A stretch of 49,792 bases of DNA from Deferribacteraceae bacterium UBA1873 (GTDB lineage: Bacteria; Chrysiogenota; Deferribacteres; Deferribacterales; Flexistipitaceae). Positions 1-8,105 of this stretch are shown piece after piece (the first letter of the stretch is position 1; each line of letters opens with the position of its first letter). The stretch spans positions 1-49,792 of the forward strand of contig DDHP01000028.1 of the NCBI GenBank assembly GCA_002338145.1, read 5' to 3'. Under the pieces are notes generated by a model. That model worked only from the letters and a program-made list of their open reading frames with translations, was not told the DNA's origin and searched no databases. Position numbers and translations under genes: made by a program.

Positions 1-148
1 CCTCTTTTCCTACCAACTTCCCTTTAATCAAAATAATAATAAGCTGCCTTGATTTAACTATTTAATACATTGAAATAATTATTTGCATCTCTCCACAAAT
101 ATGTTAAAAATAAAACATAGGTTGAGTTAACTAATACAGGAGGATATT

Positions 149-1138
149 ATGAAAGCAGTATTGCTTGATGGTTTTGGTGGTATTGATGTTTTACGTGTAG
201 GTGAAGCTGAAAAACCATCACCTAAAAAAAATCAAGTGCTTATAAAAGTAAAAGCTACATCTATAAACGGTCCCGATGTTGCACAGAGAGAAGGTAAATA
301 CCCACCGCCAGCTGGTGAATCAGAAATATTGGGAGTAGAAGTAGCCGGAGTGATAGAAGAATTAGGAGAATCTGTTAAAGGTTGGAATATTGGTGACAAG
401 GTAATGACTTTGGTTGGCGGGGGTGGTTATGCTGAATATGCTGTTGCTTATGCCAACCACTTAATTGCAATTCCTGACAATCTCAGCTTTGAGGAAGCGG
501 CATGCATTTGCGAATCTTACATAACTGCATACTCAAATGTATTTATGTTCGGAAAACTGGAGAACAACCAATATGCCATACTCCACGGAGGAGGCGGCGG
601 CGTTAACACGGCTGCAATACAGATATGCAAGGCATTGGTACCGGATACAAAGCTTATAGTAACCTCACCCCCGGAGAAAATGGAAAAAATTAAGGAAATT
701 GGTGCTGATCTTGTTATTAATTATAAAGAAACACCTGACTTTTCCAAGATAGTAAAAGAATACACAGAAAAAAGAGGTGTTGATGTTATTCTGGACTGCA
801 TAGGTGCTGCTTATCTGGAGCCAAACATAAAGTCACTCACATATACAGGCCGTTTGGTTGTAATAGGTGTTCTCAGTGGAATTAAAGCCGAACTTAATCT
901 TGCTCTACTAATGGTAAAAAGACAACAAATAATAGGCTCTGTACTGAGATCCAGATCTATTGAAGAAAAAGGTGAGATAGTAAAAAGTTTCACTGAAAAC
1001 GTAATTCCAAAAATAGAAGATGGTACGATAAAACCCCTTATTCACAAAGTTTTTACAATAGACGAAGTAGTTGACGCCCATAGAACAATGGCTGAAGATA
1101 CACACTTTGGAAAAATAGTGATGAAAATTGCTGATTAA
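149..1138 (+). CDS. Zinc-independent quinone oxidoreductase / MDR-family NAD(P)H-dependent reductase
   Basis: The 329-residue protein has the medium-chain dehydrogenase/reductase fold of the quinone oxidoreductase (QOR/PIG3) branch. The N-terminal GroES-like half contains GVEVAGVIEELGESVKGW and GDKVM. The Rossmann half contains the glycine-rich HGGGGGVNTAAIQ near residue 147 and GADLVINYK. I see no cysteine cluster for structural zinc, as expected for this branch. Members reduce quinones or enals with NADPH in the cytoplasm; the true substrate here is unknown. The start follows a good ribosome-binding site (GGAGG, 6 bases before ATG). The gene stands alone, facing the DagK-like gene across a shared hairpin. 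Family call is firm; physiological role is not. Confidence 0.85.
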   Translation: MKAVLLDGFGGIDVLRVGEAEKPSPKKNQVLIKVKATSINGPDVAQREGKYPPPAGESEILGVEVAGVIEELGESVKGWNIGDKVMTLVGGGGYAEYAVAYANHLIAIPDNLSFEEAACICESYITAYSNVFMFGKLENNQYAILHGGGGGVNTAAIQICKALVPDTKLIVTSPPEKMEKIKEIGADLVINYKETPDFSKIVKEYTEKRGVDVILDCIGAAYLEPNIKSLTYTGRLVVIGVLSGIKAELNLALLMVKRQQIIGSVLRSRSIEEKGEIVKSFTENVIPKIEDGTIKPLIHKVFTIDEVVDAHRTMAEDTHFGKIVMKIAD

Positions 1139-1161
1139 CGGGGAGTAAATTTTACTCCCCG
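1139..1161. terminator. Bidirectional intrinsic terminator between convergent genes
   Basis: CGGGGAGTAAA and TTTACTCCCCG form an 11-base perfect inverted repeat around a single central base. It lies directly after the stop of the plus-strand oxidoreductase gene and just before the stop of the minus-strand kinase gene. An ATATTTTTATTT tract follows on the plus strand, so termination is clearest in that direction. Confidence 0.8.
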
Positions 1162-1167
1162 ATATTT

Positions 1168-2037
1168 TTATTTAACAAGATATATATTGGATTTATGTAT
1201 TGTCACATAGCAACTGTTACGATTGAGAGGAAGAAATTCTCCGTCTATCTGGCAATAATCTATCCCGTATATTTTAATTTTGTCAGCAACGGTATAAGTA
1301 GCAAAAATTTGTCTTTTAAATAACGCCTTCAAGGCAGCCTTCATTACAGCCAGTCGGTTATCTGACTTGAGGCAACCAATATGAAGTTTACCTTTTATGA
1401 TATTTTTAAACAGATAAAAACCACCTGCATAATATCTGCCAATAGATATGATAATATGATGACAAATGTTCTTTCTGCCGTTACAGTAAAAAACAATTGC
1501 CGGAAAATTATTTTTATAAATAACTTTCAAACCGGAAAAAACATATGCTAATTTACCTACTCTTGATTTGGTTTTCAGGTCAACACGACGGACAGTTTCC
1601 GCATCAAACCCAGCTCCGAAAACCTGTAAAAAATATCTCCCGGCCACTTTACCTAAGTAAAGTTGTTCGCAGTTATCCAAAGAAAATTTTTTAACAGCAC
1701 TTAACGCATCCAGAGAAATTCCCTTTTCTCTGCAAAATACGTTTGCTGTACCTAAAGGTAAAGGCAACACAAGGGAGTGTGTCTTTTTATGTGCTAATCC
1801 GTTAATGATTTCATTTAATAAACCATCTCCACCAGCTGAAACTATTAACTGAGCATTTGTAGTACTGCATAATTTCTCAGCATGCCCGGCAAAATCAGTA
1901 TAAACAATCTCAGTATTCCCAAACCTATCAGACAAAATATCATGGATTTTACTGATTTTGAAAGCATTGAAACTGCCGCTATTAGGGTTTGCAATAAGCA
2001 ATATTTTGTTAAAAAATACTTTTCTATATCTATCCAT
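1168..2037 (-). CDS. Diacylglycerol kinase-family lipid kinase (DagK/YegS-like)
   Basis: The 289-residue protein shows the DAGK catalytic signature. It starts with LLIANPNSGS, then has SAGGDGLLNEIINGL (the GGDG nucleotide-binding motif, about residue 68), then PLPLGTANVFCRE. The family phosphorylates diacylglycerol, ceramide or related lipids with ATP at the inner membrane face. It is the last gene of a minus-strand group after mqnD and an ICMT-like methyltransferase, overlapping the latter by 8 bases. This suggests a lipid or quinone-related envelope role, but the substrate cannot be read from sequence. Length is normal for the family. Confidence 0.85.
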   Translation of the reverse strand: MDRYRKVFFNKILLIANPNSGSFNAFKISKIHDILSDRFGNTEIVYTDFAGHAEKLCSTTNAQLIVSAGGDGLLNEIINGLAHKKTHSLVLPLPLGTANVFCREKGISLDALSAVKKFSLDNCEQLYLGKVAGRYFLQVFGAGFDAETVRRVDLKTKSRVGKLAYVFSGLKVIYKNNFPAIVFYCNGRKNICHHIIISIGRYYAGGFYLFKNIIKGKLHIGCLKSDNRLAVMKAALKALFKRQIFATYTVADKIKIYGIDYCQIDGEFLPLNRNSCYVTIHKSNIYLVK

Positions 2038-2659
2038 TGTTTTTAAACAGTTTCCTGAAAATATAATAAGGATTAAGAAACTTAGGTATCAACATCGGCA
2101 CATTGCGGCAGTAATCAACATACTCTTTTCCGAAAATATTCTTTAATTTACGCTCTTCGTTAATACTTCCGATAATAAAATATAGTGTAAAAACTACATT
2201 CAGTACTAAATCTTTTATATATAAAGGTCTAGACCACAAAAGAAGCAAACCGGAGAAATAATATGGGTGCCGTACATATTTTAAAGTCCCATCCATACTC
2301 AATTCCCTGTGCAAATCGTATTCTTTTGTGCCTTTATACAAATACTGCCTGATTTGCTCCAATCCCAAAAAGGAAGCATTATTATAAAATTTTGCCGTAT
2401 AAATCCCGAATATAAGGGCAAAGGCAAAAACTGCCCTTAGAAAAATTTTTACCGCAAACCCCGGATGGAAAAATTCTTCACTGGGAAGTTTAGAATAAAA
2501 ATATATTGCAGGTATAAGTAAAAACAATGACTGAAATACATAAAATCCCCTGTACCACCATTTATAGTAAATATCCCGGAGCACAAAAGGATCGGCAAGT
2601 ATACTGTGAAGGATACAGTAAAAAGTAAGATAAGAGCAAAAAATAAGATAATATCCCAT
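2030..2659 (-). CDS. ICMT/PEMT-family integral membrane methyltransferase
   Basis: The 209-residue protein is hydrophobic with about five predicted membrane segments. The C-terminal half carries the isoprenylcysteine/phospholipid methyltransferase signature: KYVRHPYYFSGLLLL, then NEERKLKNIFGKEYVDYC and a following VP. These residues form the S-adenosylmethionine site in known family members. It lies 5 bases after mqnD and overlaps the lipid kinase gene. A substrate cannot be assigned; NnrU, MddA and isoprenylcysteine methyltransferases share this core. Family call is firm, function open. Confidence 0.8.
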   Translation of the reverse strand: MGYYLIFCSYLTFYCILHSILADPFVLRDIYYKWWYRGFYVFQSLFLLIPAIYFYSKLPSEEFFHPGFAVKIFLRAVFAFALIFGIYTAKFYNNASFLGLEQIRQYLYKGTKEYDLHRELSMDGTLKYVRHPYYFSGLLLLWSRPLYIKDLVLNVVFTLYFIIGSINEERKLKNIFGKEYVDYCRNVPMLIPKFLNPYYIFRKLFKNNG

Positions 2660-2664
2660 AAAGG

Positions 2665-3456
2665 TTAAACAAATATATCGTTTTCAGCGTCAACAAATGC
2701 TGCGATTTCATCAACATAGGGGGTAATATCATAGCTGTACTCATTAACAAAGAAATCTATATGCTTAGTCAAAATATCTTCATCGAGATGCTGAGCATAT
2801 TTTTCGATATAAGGTTTAACCTTACTGTAATTTTCCCGGGAAAAGGATATGGACTGCCTTATTAAATTATTAAATTCAGCAGCATACTCAATCAAATCGT
2901 TGGAAACCAAGATCGCACCCAATGGGATTGGTGCTTTATGTTTTTGTTCCCATAAGTTTCCAAGATCCTCAAGAAGATTAAAACCTACATTTTTATAAAC
3001 GAACCTTCCCTCATGTATAAGTATTCCGGCATCCACATCATCATTATCGATAGCACTTATTATTTTATCAAATTTTAGCTCAACAAAATCAAATTCACTG
3101 CCGAAAAAATATTTAAATATTCTGAATGCCGTTGTATGTTTCCCAGGAATGGCGATTCTGCCATTTTTTAAATCCTCAATGGCATTAAATTTTTTGGAAA
3201 CAAGTACCGGCCCGCAACCAAATCCCAGTGCTCCACCCGATTTTAAAATGTGATATTTATCTTTAACCTCCGGTATCACACCGTAGGAAACTTTTAGCAA
3301 ATCAAGTTTGCCGGAAATAGCCATATTGTTAAGGGTTTCCACATCATCCAGAACAGTTTTGAATTTAAATGAGTCGGTATCTATCATTCCCTTTATCATC
3401 GGCATAAATATAAAAGTATCATTGGGGCATGTTGAAATTCCTAGTTTAATATCCAT
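2665..3456 (-). CDS. mqnD: 1,4-dihydroxy-6-naphthoate synthase (futalosine menaquinone pathway)
   Basis: MqnD converts cyclic dehypoxanthinyl futalosine to 1,4-dihydroxy-6-naphthoate in the alternative menaquinone pathway. The protein opens with KLGISTCPNDTFIFMPMI, the family hallmark. It continues with periplasmic-binding-protein-type segments such as LLKVSYGVIPEV and GRIAIPGKHTTA. Two ATGs are adjacent. I chose the second (264 to 263 residues) because GGAGG is then about 6 bases away, whereas it is too close to the first. It heads a three-gene group with the methyltransferase and lipid kinase. MqnA is encoded at 27807-28583, so the pathway is split across the window. Confidence 0.93.
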   Translation of the reverse strand: MDIKLGISTCPNDTFIFMPMIKGMIDTDSFKFKTVLDDVETLNNMAISGKLDLLKVSYGVIPEVKDKYHILKSGGALGFGCGPVLVSKKFNAIEDLKNGRIAIPGKHTTAFRIFKYFFGSEFDFVELKFDKIISAIDNDDVDAGILIHEGRFVYKNVGFNLLEDLGNLWEQKHKAPIPLGAILVSNDLIEYAAEFNNLIRQSISFSRENYSKVKPYIEKYAQHLDEDILTKHIDFFVNEYSYDITPYVDEIAAFVDAENDIFV

Positions 3457-3830
3457 CATCCACCTCCAACTGAAAAAATCAGTAGTAACACAGATATATT
3501 TGTTATATAAAAATTGATATTCTTCAGTTCCAGCTCCACTCGCCCTGACAACTTTTTGTATAACAGCGGTAGCTAAACAGAATGTTCCACATATTTACCA
3601 GTTTGAGACCTTTGCAAAAATCTATATAGTCATGCTTAGCAGCAACTAAAGTTGCTAAATTGGATGTTTTACAACATATTTACCAGTCTGAAAGACTGGT
3701 GTTAGACGAAGTCAATTATTTATTTCAACATCTAATTTATCTTCGCTTTGCTCAGTGGCTACAGGGTAACAGTAAGGCCATTGTGCAAAAGTCTCAATTA
3801 TGCTTAGTTCCAAAGCATCAGTGTATGCTT
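3457..3830. other. Intergenic region with repeats, no gene
   Basis: This 374-base gap lies between mqnD and mlaD, both on the minus strand. I see no credible coding frame. It holds the repeat cluster described separately (direct repeats, terminal inverted repeats and two perfect hairpins). The two small hairpins are AGCAACT-AA-AGTTGCT at 3641-3656 and ACCAGTCT-GAA-AGACTGGT at 3682-3700. The end of the mla operon abuts its left side, so one of these hairpins may act on transcripts, but neither is followed by a convincing T-run on the minus strand. Confidence 0.7.
3589..3797. repeat. MITE-like element: near-identical terminal inverted repeats plus direct repeats
   Basis: TTGAGACCTTTGCAAAA at 3603-3619 is matched in inverted orientation by 3781-3797, which reads TTGAGACTTTTGCACAA on the minus strand (15 of 17 match). 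The pair brackets 195 bases with no open frame. An 18-base direct repeat, ACATATTTACCAGTTTGA and its one-mismatch copy, sits at 3589-3606 and 3674-3691. GAGACCTTTGCA-type ends recall the termini of some IS5-group insertion sequences; that likeness is from memory and unchecked. A small non-autonomous element or IS scar is the likeliest reading. Confidence 0.5.
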
Positions 3831-5408
3831 TTACTGTGAAGGCATTGGAACACTGCTTAAAAGAGACTTAATATCATTATCCGTAAAACTTAATCCTCCG
3901 CCAAAGAAAAAAGATCTTGTGTCAGTATTCATAAAGTCATCATACCCACCGTCTACAAAGAAATAATCACCAAATTTATATCGCAGTTTTGCTTTTAGAT
4001 GAGGATCCCTATCATCTGATTCATCGCTGAAATCGTATGCATCAAAAGATGCCTCAAACTTATCATCAATAAATGTATAATCGAATCCCAGTCCAAATTC
4101 AGATTCCATTATCCCTAATCTCAAAAACAAATCGTCATAAAACATCTGGTGTGCATACTGGGCAATAAAAGTAATAGAATCTTCCTCTCTTTCTGTTTTG
4201 GTTTCCGTATAATCATGTCCTATATTATCAGGAGGATTATCGTATCTGTATGAACTCACAGTTGTGCTGGTGGTACCCTCTTGAGTTGAAGCAATTCCAA
4301 GCAGGTAATATTTCTGATTATCACGTGGATCGATTTTGACCTTAAAATAACCTTTGCTTTCACCTGTATCCACCATTTGTTCCCCTGCAAACTCCAGATT
4401 TAGTTGAAACTTATCATATTGATCTACCATTTTTTTCAGACCCTTTATGGTTTCTTTCACATCCTCAGCTGTTTTGTTATCATTGATTAACGTAGCTATA
4501 GTCCCATCGCCTTTATTTATCTTATCAGTAATTTCATTAATATTATCTACCGTTTTCTCCAGTTTTGCAGTAACTGTTCTCATACTGGAAATAGTTTCCC
4601 TTAAATCGGTTTTGGACCCTTTCACAACATCATCGACATCGCCGGTGATACTTTCCATATTATTCGCTATTCTGTTAATCTTTTCAGCGATAATCGGTGT
4701 CTGACTGTTTAATTCCGCAGAAAAAGATTTCAGATTGGCAATAAGTTCATTAATATTTTCCTGATTGGAGACAGTAATATTTTCAAGTGTTGCAGTCAAA
4801 TTTTCAACATTTTTAACAATATTATTAATCCTTTCCTGGTTAGATTTCATCAGCTCACGCATTATTTCCGTTGTGTATCTTACATTCTCCAAAGTGGATT
4901 TCATGTTATCCCTGCCTTCCGTACTAGCAAGGACTTCCTTTAAAGAGCTGGTAATTGCTTTAATATCATCAGCAATTCTACTAAATTTAGATGTTAATTG
5001 ATCAATATCGCTTCCTGCCTCAAAATTTTCCAGTGTTTCACCTTCTTTTACAAATCGGGTACTTTCAGCTTCTGTTGTTTTCAGTTCAGCATATTTTTCA
5101 CCGAGAAAACCTGATGATCTGACAGCAAGCGCGACATTGTTCGGAATCTTATATTCATCCTTTATTCTAAGTACAACATTCACAAAACCATCTTGCAGCT
5201 TAACATCCTCCACAATTCCCACATCAACACCCTTAAACTTGACAACAGAATCTTTGGTAAGGCCGGAAGCATCAGGTACTTTAAAAACAAGCTGATACCC
5301 GGAAGGCTGACCAAAAGAAAAATCTCCCACTTTAGTCGTCATATATCCTAAAATAACAAAAACAACTATTACAAAAATCCCAACTTTTGCTTCCAAACCA
5401 AATTTCAT
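3831..5408 (-). CDS. mlaD: MlaD-family MCE lipid-transport protein with long helical stalk and C-terminal beta-rich domain
   Basis: This 525-residue protein is nearly three times the length of E. coli MlaD. Residues 10-27 form one membrane anchor. An MCE domain spans about 34-128 (YQLVFKVPDASGLTKDS, VKFKGVDVGIVEDV). A long helical region with heptad-like repeats covers about 130-330. Residues 336 to about 515 alternate hydrophobic and polar residues with many aromatic and acidic turns (LFLRLGIMESEFGLGFDY, SFFFGGGLSF), which looks like an outer-membrane beta barrel. MCE proteins move phospholipids between membranes together with MlaE and MlaF, encoded just upstream. A fused barrel would let one polypeptide span the envelope, as described for Veillonella MlaD. 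The barrel is inferred from the pattern, not modelled. Confidence 0.85.
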   Translation of the reverse strand: MKFGLEAKVGIFVIVVFVILGYMTTKVGDFSFGQPSGYQLVFKVPDASGLTKDSVVKFKGVDVGIVEDVKLQDGFVNVVLRIKDEYKIPNNVALAVRSSGFLGEKYAELKTTEAESTRFVKEGETLENFEAGSDIDQLTSKFSRIADDIKAITSSLKEVLASTEGRDNMKSTLENVRYTTEIMRELMKSNQERINNIVKNVENLTATLENITVSNQENINELIANLKSFSAELNSQTPIIAEKINRIANNMESITGDVDDVVKGSKTDLRETISSMRTVTAKLEKTVDNINEITDKINKGDGTIATLINDNKTAEDVKETIKGLKKMVDQYDKFQLNLEFAGEQMVDTGESKGYFKVKIDPRDNQKYYLLGIASTQEGTTSTTVSSYRYDNPPDNIGHDYTETKTEREEDSITFIAQYAHQMFYDDLFLRLGIMESEFGLGFDYTFIDDKFEASFDAYDFSDESDDRDPHLKAKLRYKFGDYFFVDGGYDDFMNTDTRSFFFGGGLSFTDNDIKSLLSSVPMPSQ

Positions 5409-5422
5409 ATAAACGCCTCCAG

Positions 5423-6193
5423 CTAAAACACTTTAATGGGACCTTCCATAGATCCACTTATAAACTGCTTAACATATGGATCATCAGTAGTTTTAAAATC
5501 ATCAATAGTTCCGTTTATTACGGCCTTGCCATCATAAATCATTGAAACAAAATCTGCAATTTTTAATGTACTTTCTATATCATGGGAGATAACTACCGAC
5601 GTAATATCCAGTTGTTCCTGAGTACTGTGAATTAAATTGTTAACAACATCTTTCATTATAGGATCCAAACCTGTGGTAGGCTCGTCATAAAGGATGATTT
5701 TCGGTTCAAGAGCAATAGCCCTTGCTAATCCCACCCGTTTTCTCATTCCACCGGAAAGTTCAGAAGGCATTTTATTTTCTACATCTTTTAATCCCACAAG
5801 TCTCAATTTTTCCATCACAATGTCTTTTATCTGCTTCTCTTTATATTTGGTATGTTCTCTTAAAGGAAAAGCAATATTGTCAAATACATTCATAGAGTCA
5901 AAAAGGGCAGCATTTTGAAAAAGCATCCCAAATTTTTTCCTGATTTGAATTAATTTTTTACGGCTCATTCCAACAAGGCTTTCATTTTCTACAATGACAT
6001 CCCCTTTATCCGGCAATATAAGCCCCATCATCTGTTTTAGTAAAACACTCTTTCCGGTACCTGAAGGTCCCAATATTACAGAAATCCCACCTTTAGGAAC
6101 AAGGAGATTTATCCCTTTATGAACCTCCTGTTCTCCAAAACTTTTATAAATATCTTCCATTTTTATCAAAATATCTTTATCAGTAATAGGCAT
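5423..6193 (-). CDS. mlaF: Phospholipid ABC transporter ATP-binding protein
   Basis: The 256-residue ATPase has Walker A at residues 41-49 (LGPSGTGKS), the signature LSGG at 146-149, Walker B ending in D170-E171, and the following PTTGLDP. The MlaF-type features DSMNVFDNIAFPLREH and GGMRKRVGLARAIALEP are present. It powers lipid transfer through MlaE at the inner membrane. Its start lies 10 bases after the mlaE stop, and mlaD follows after 14 bases, so the three are co-transcribed. No MlaB STAS gene is adjacent, unlike in E. coli. Confidence 0.92.
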   Translation of the reverse strand: MPITDKDILIKMEDIYKSFGEQEVHKGINLLVPKGGISVILGPSGTGKSVLLKQMMGLILPDKGDVIVENESLVGMSRKKLIQIRKKFGMLFQNAALFDSMNVFDNIAFPLREHTKYKEKQIKDIVMEKLRLVGLKDVENKMPSELSGGMRKRVGLARAIALEPKIILYDEPTTGLDPIMKDVVNNLIHSTQEQLDITSVVISHDIESTLKIADFVSMIYDGKAVINGTIDDFKTTDDPYVKQFISGSMEGPIKVF

Positions 6194-6203
6194 ATCACAT
6201 CCG

Positions 6204-6974
6204 TCAAAACATAAAAGCAGTTAATATATAGTCAAAAACAAGAATAAGTACACAAGAAAGAACAACTGATTCCGTAGTGGCTTTACCAACACCCTGAGCA
6301 CCACCGCTGGTATAAAAACCTTTGTAGCAACCTACCATTGTCAGCAATAAACCAAAAACAACAGCTTTAGTAATACCGTTGTATAAATCACTTAAATCGA
6401 CATATCTGTACATATTTTCGAGATACAATGTTTTATTTATCCCCAATATATCCACACCGACAAAATACCCCCCCGCAATACCACAAAAAACGGCAATTAC
6501 GTTTAAAAGGGGCATAACAACAGTACCGGCAAGGATTCTCGGCACAATAAGATATTGCACAGGCTCAACTGCCAGCGAATTTAACGCATCTATTTGTTCA
6601 CTTACCCTCATGGTACCTATCTCTGCAGTAATAGCCGAACCTGCCCGTGCAGCCACCATTATAGCACTAAGCACAGGGCCAAGCTCTCTAGCCATACCAA
6701 GGCCGACTACAGTCCCAACCATATATTCGGCGCCAAACTTATTAAATCCTATATAGCTCTGAAACGCAAAAACCATTCCGGTAAATGTACCTGTCAGAAT
6801 TATAACGGAGAGAGAATTAACACCTATAAATTCAACCTGACGCAAAAACAGCCTAAACCTGAAAGGAGGCACAAAGAGCCATTTGATAGCATCAAAAAAG
6901 AGCAGAATCATTCTTCCCGAACCATTTATCAATTGCAAAAATGGTCGTCCTATAAAACTGAAAATATTTGTCAT
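6204..6974 (-). CDS. mlaE: Phospholipid ABC transporter permease
   Basis: The 256-residue protein is an MlaE/YrbE-type permease. The hallmark block ARELGPVLSAIMVAARAGSA, followed by ITAEIGTMRVSEQIDALNSL, is intact. Several hydrophobic membrane helices flank it, and the N-terminus carries an amphipathic interfacial helix region. Two copies would form the membrane core that hands lipid to the MlaD ring. It is the first mla gene in the minus-strand run, 36 bases after alr, and AGGAT precedes its ATG. Length is typical. Confidence 0.92.
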   Translation of the reverse strand: MTNIFSFIGRPFLQLINGSGRMILLFFDAIKWLFVPPFRFRLFLRQVEFIGVNSLSVIILTGTFTGMVFAFQSYIGFNKFGAEYMVGTVVGLGMARELGPVLSAIMVAARAGSAITAEIGTMRVSEQIDALNSLAVEPVQYLIVPRILAGTVVMPLLNVIAVFCGIAGGYFVGVDILGINKTLYLENMYRYVDLSDLYNGITKAVVFGLLLTMVGCYKGFYTSGGAQGVGKATTESVVLSCVLILVFDYILTAFMF

Positions 6975-7010
6975 TTAATCCTGACCTTTGCCATTTCTTG
7001 ATTTCACACA

Positions 7011-8105
7011 CTAAGTTTTATAAACTCTGGGGATTCGCTCTGAAATGGCGCAAAGCATCTCATAAGAAATACTTCCGGACCACTTTGCCCACATTTCAGC
7101 ATCCACATGTTCTCCCATTAACTCCACTTCTGATTCAAATGCACATTCAGGAACATCAGTAATATCAACCATCATTATATCCATACATATATTACCTACA
7201 ACAGGACAGATAAAACCGTCAAGATAAATATGGGCTCTGTTTGAAAAACATCGAAAATATCCATCCGCATATCCAATAGGTATAACACCTATAACCATAT
7301 CCCTCTCTGCTCTGTAGGTGCCATTATAGCTTATATATTCACCTTTTAAAACACGTTTTTTCTGAACTATTTTTGAATATATGTGCATAACAGGTTTCAA
7401 ATTGACGTTGTAGTCTGCATAAACATATCCGTAGGTCATTATTCCCGGACGTGTGAAAGTATACTTGTTCTTAAAATTTACTATGGCAGAAGAGTTAAAT
7501 ACACTGGTTGCACAAGTAATATTATATTTATTTATAAAAGTATCAAAACGTTCCATCTGCCAGTTTGTATATTGAAAATCGCTGTCGGAACTAGCCAGAT
7601 GTGTCATAATAATGGAAATATCAAAGCGATCGTATTTTTTGATAAACATTTCAAAATCAAAATTATCTACATCAAAGCCAAGGCGATTCATTCCAGTTTC
7701 CAGCTTAATGATAATACTTGCTTTACTGCCTTTATTTTTTAAAAAGTTATGATAATCTTCAGCTACATACCAATCAAAGACGGTAAGGACAATATTGTTC
7801 TCATATACTTCCTCATAAAAATTTTTGTCAATATATCCGAGTACAACAATATCTACATCCGTTCCCAAAACTTCCCTGAGTTTGATAGCTTCACTAACCG
7901 TTGCAACACCGAAGCTTTTAATGCCATTATTGGTTTTTACATATTTGGCAAGTTTACCGGCACCGTGCCCGTATCCATTTGCCTTAACAATAGCCATTAC
8001 CTTCCCTCCGGAAAGTTTCTGGGCAACAGAAATATTGTGGGAATAATTGGGTAAATCGATAAGCGCATATGTCGGTCTTAGTGTTTTAATTCTTGTTGAT
8101 ATCAT
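7011..8105 (-). CDS. alr: Alanine racemase
   Basis: This PLP enzyme makes D-alanine for peptidoglycan. The PLP-binding lysine is K41 in VKANGYGHGAG. The second catalytic segment (PIGYADGYFR, with IGVIP before it) and GNICMDIMMVDIT are also present. The 364-residue length is standard. The gene overlaps the end of prfB by 20 bases, indicating translational coupling. It links cell-wall precursor synthesis with the mla lipid-transport genes that follow. Confidence 0.94.
   Translation of the reverse strand: MISTRIKTLRPTYALIDLPNYSHNISVAQKLSGGKVMAIVKANGYGHGAGKLAKYVKTNNGIKSFGVATVSEAIKLREVLGTDVDIVVLGYIDKNFYEEVYENNIVLTVFDWYVAEDYHNFLKNKGSKASIIIKLETGMNRLGFDVDNFDFEMFIKKYDRFDISIIMTHLASSDSDFQYTNWQMERFDTFINKYNITCATSVFNSSAIVNFKNKYTFTRPGIMTYGYVYADYNVNLKPVMHIYSKIVQKKRVLKGEYISYNGTYRAERDMVIGVIPIGYADGYFRCFSNRAHIYLDGFICPVVGNICMDIMMVDITDVPECAFESEVELMGEHVDAEMWAKWSGSISYEMLCAISERIPRVYKT

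Noticed and set aside
6379..7001. Two overlapping plus-strand frames opposite mlaE (125 and 135 residues)
   Set aside because: They lie wholly antisense to a well-supported permease gene and show no family motif.
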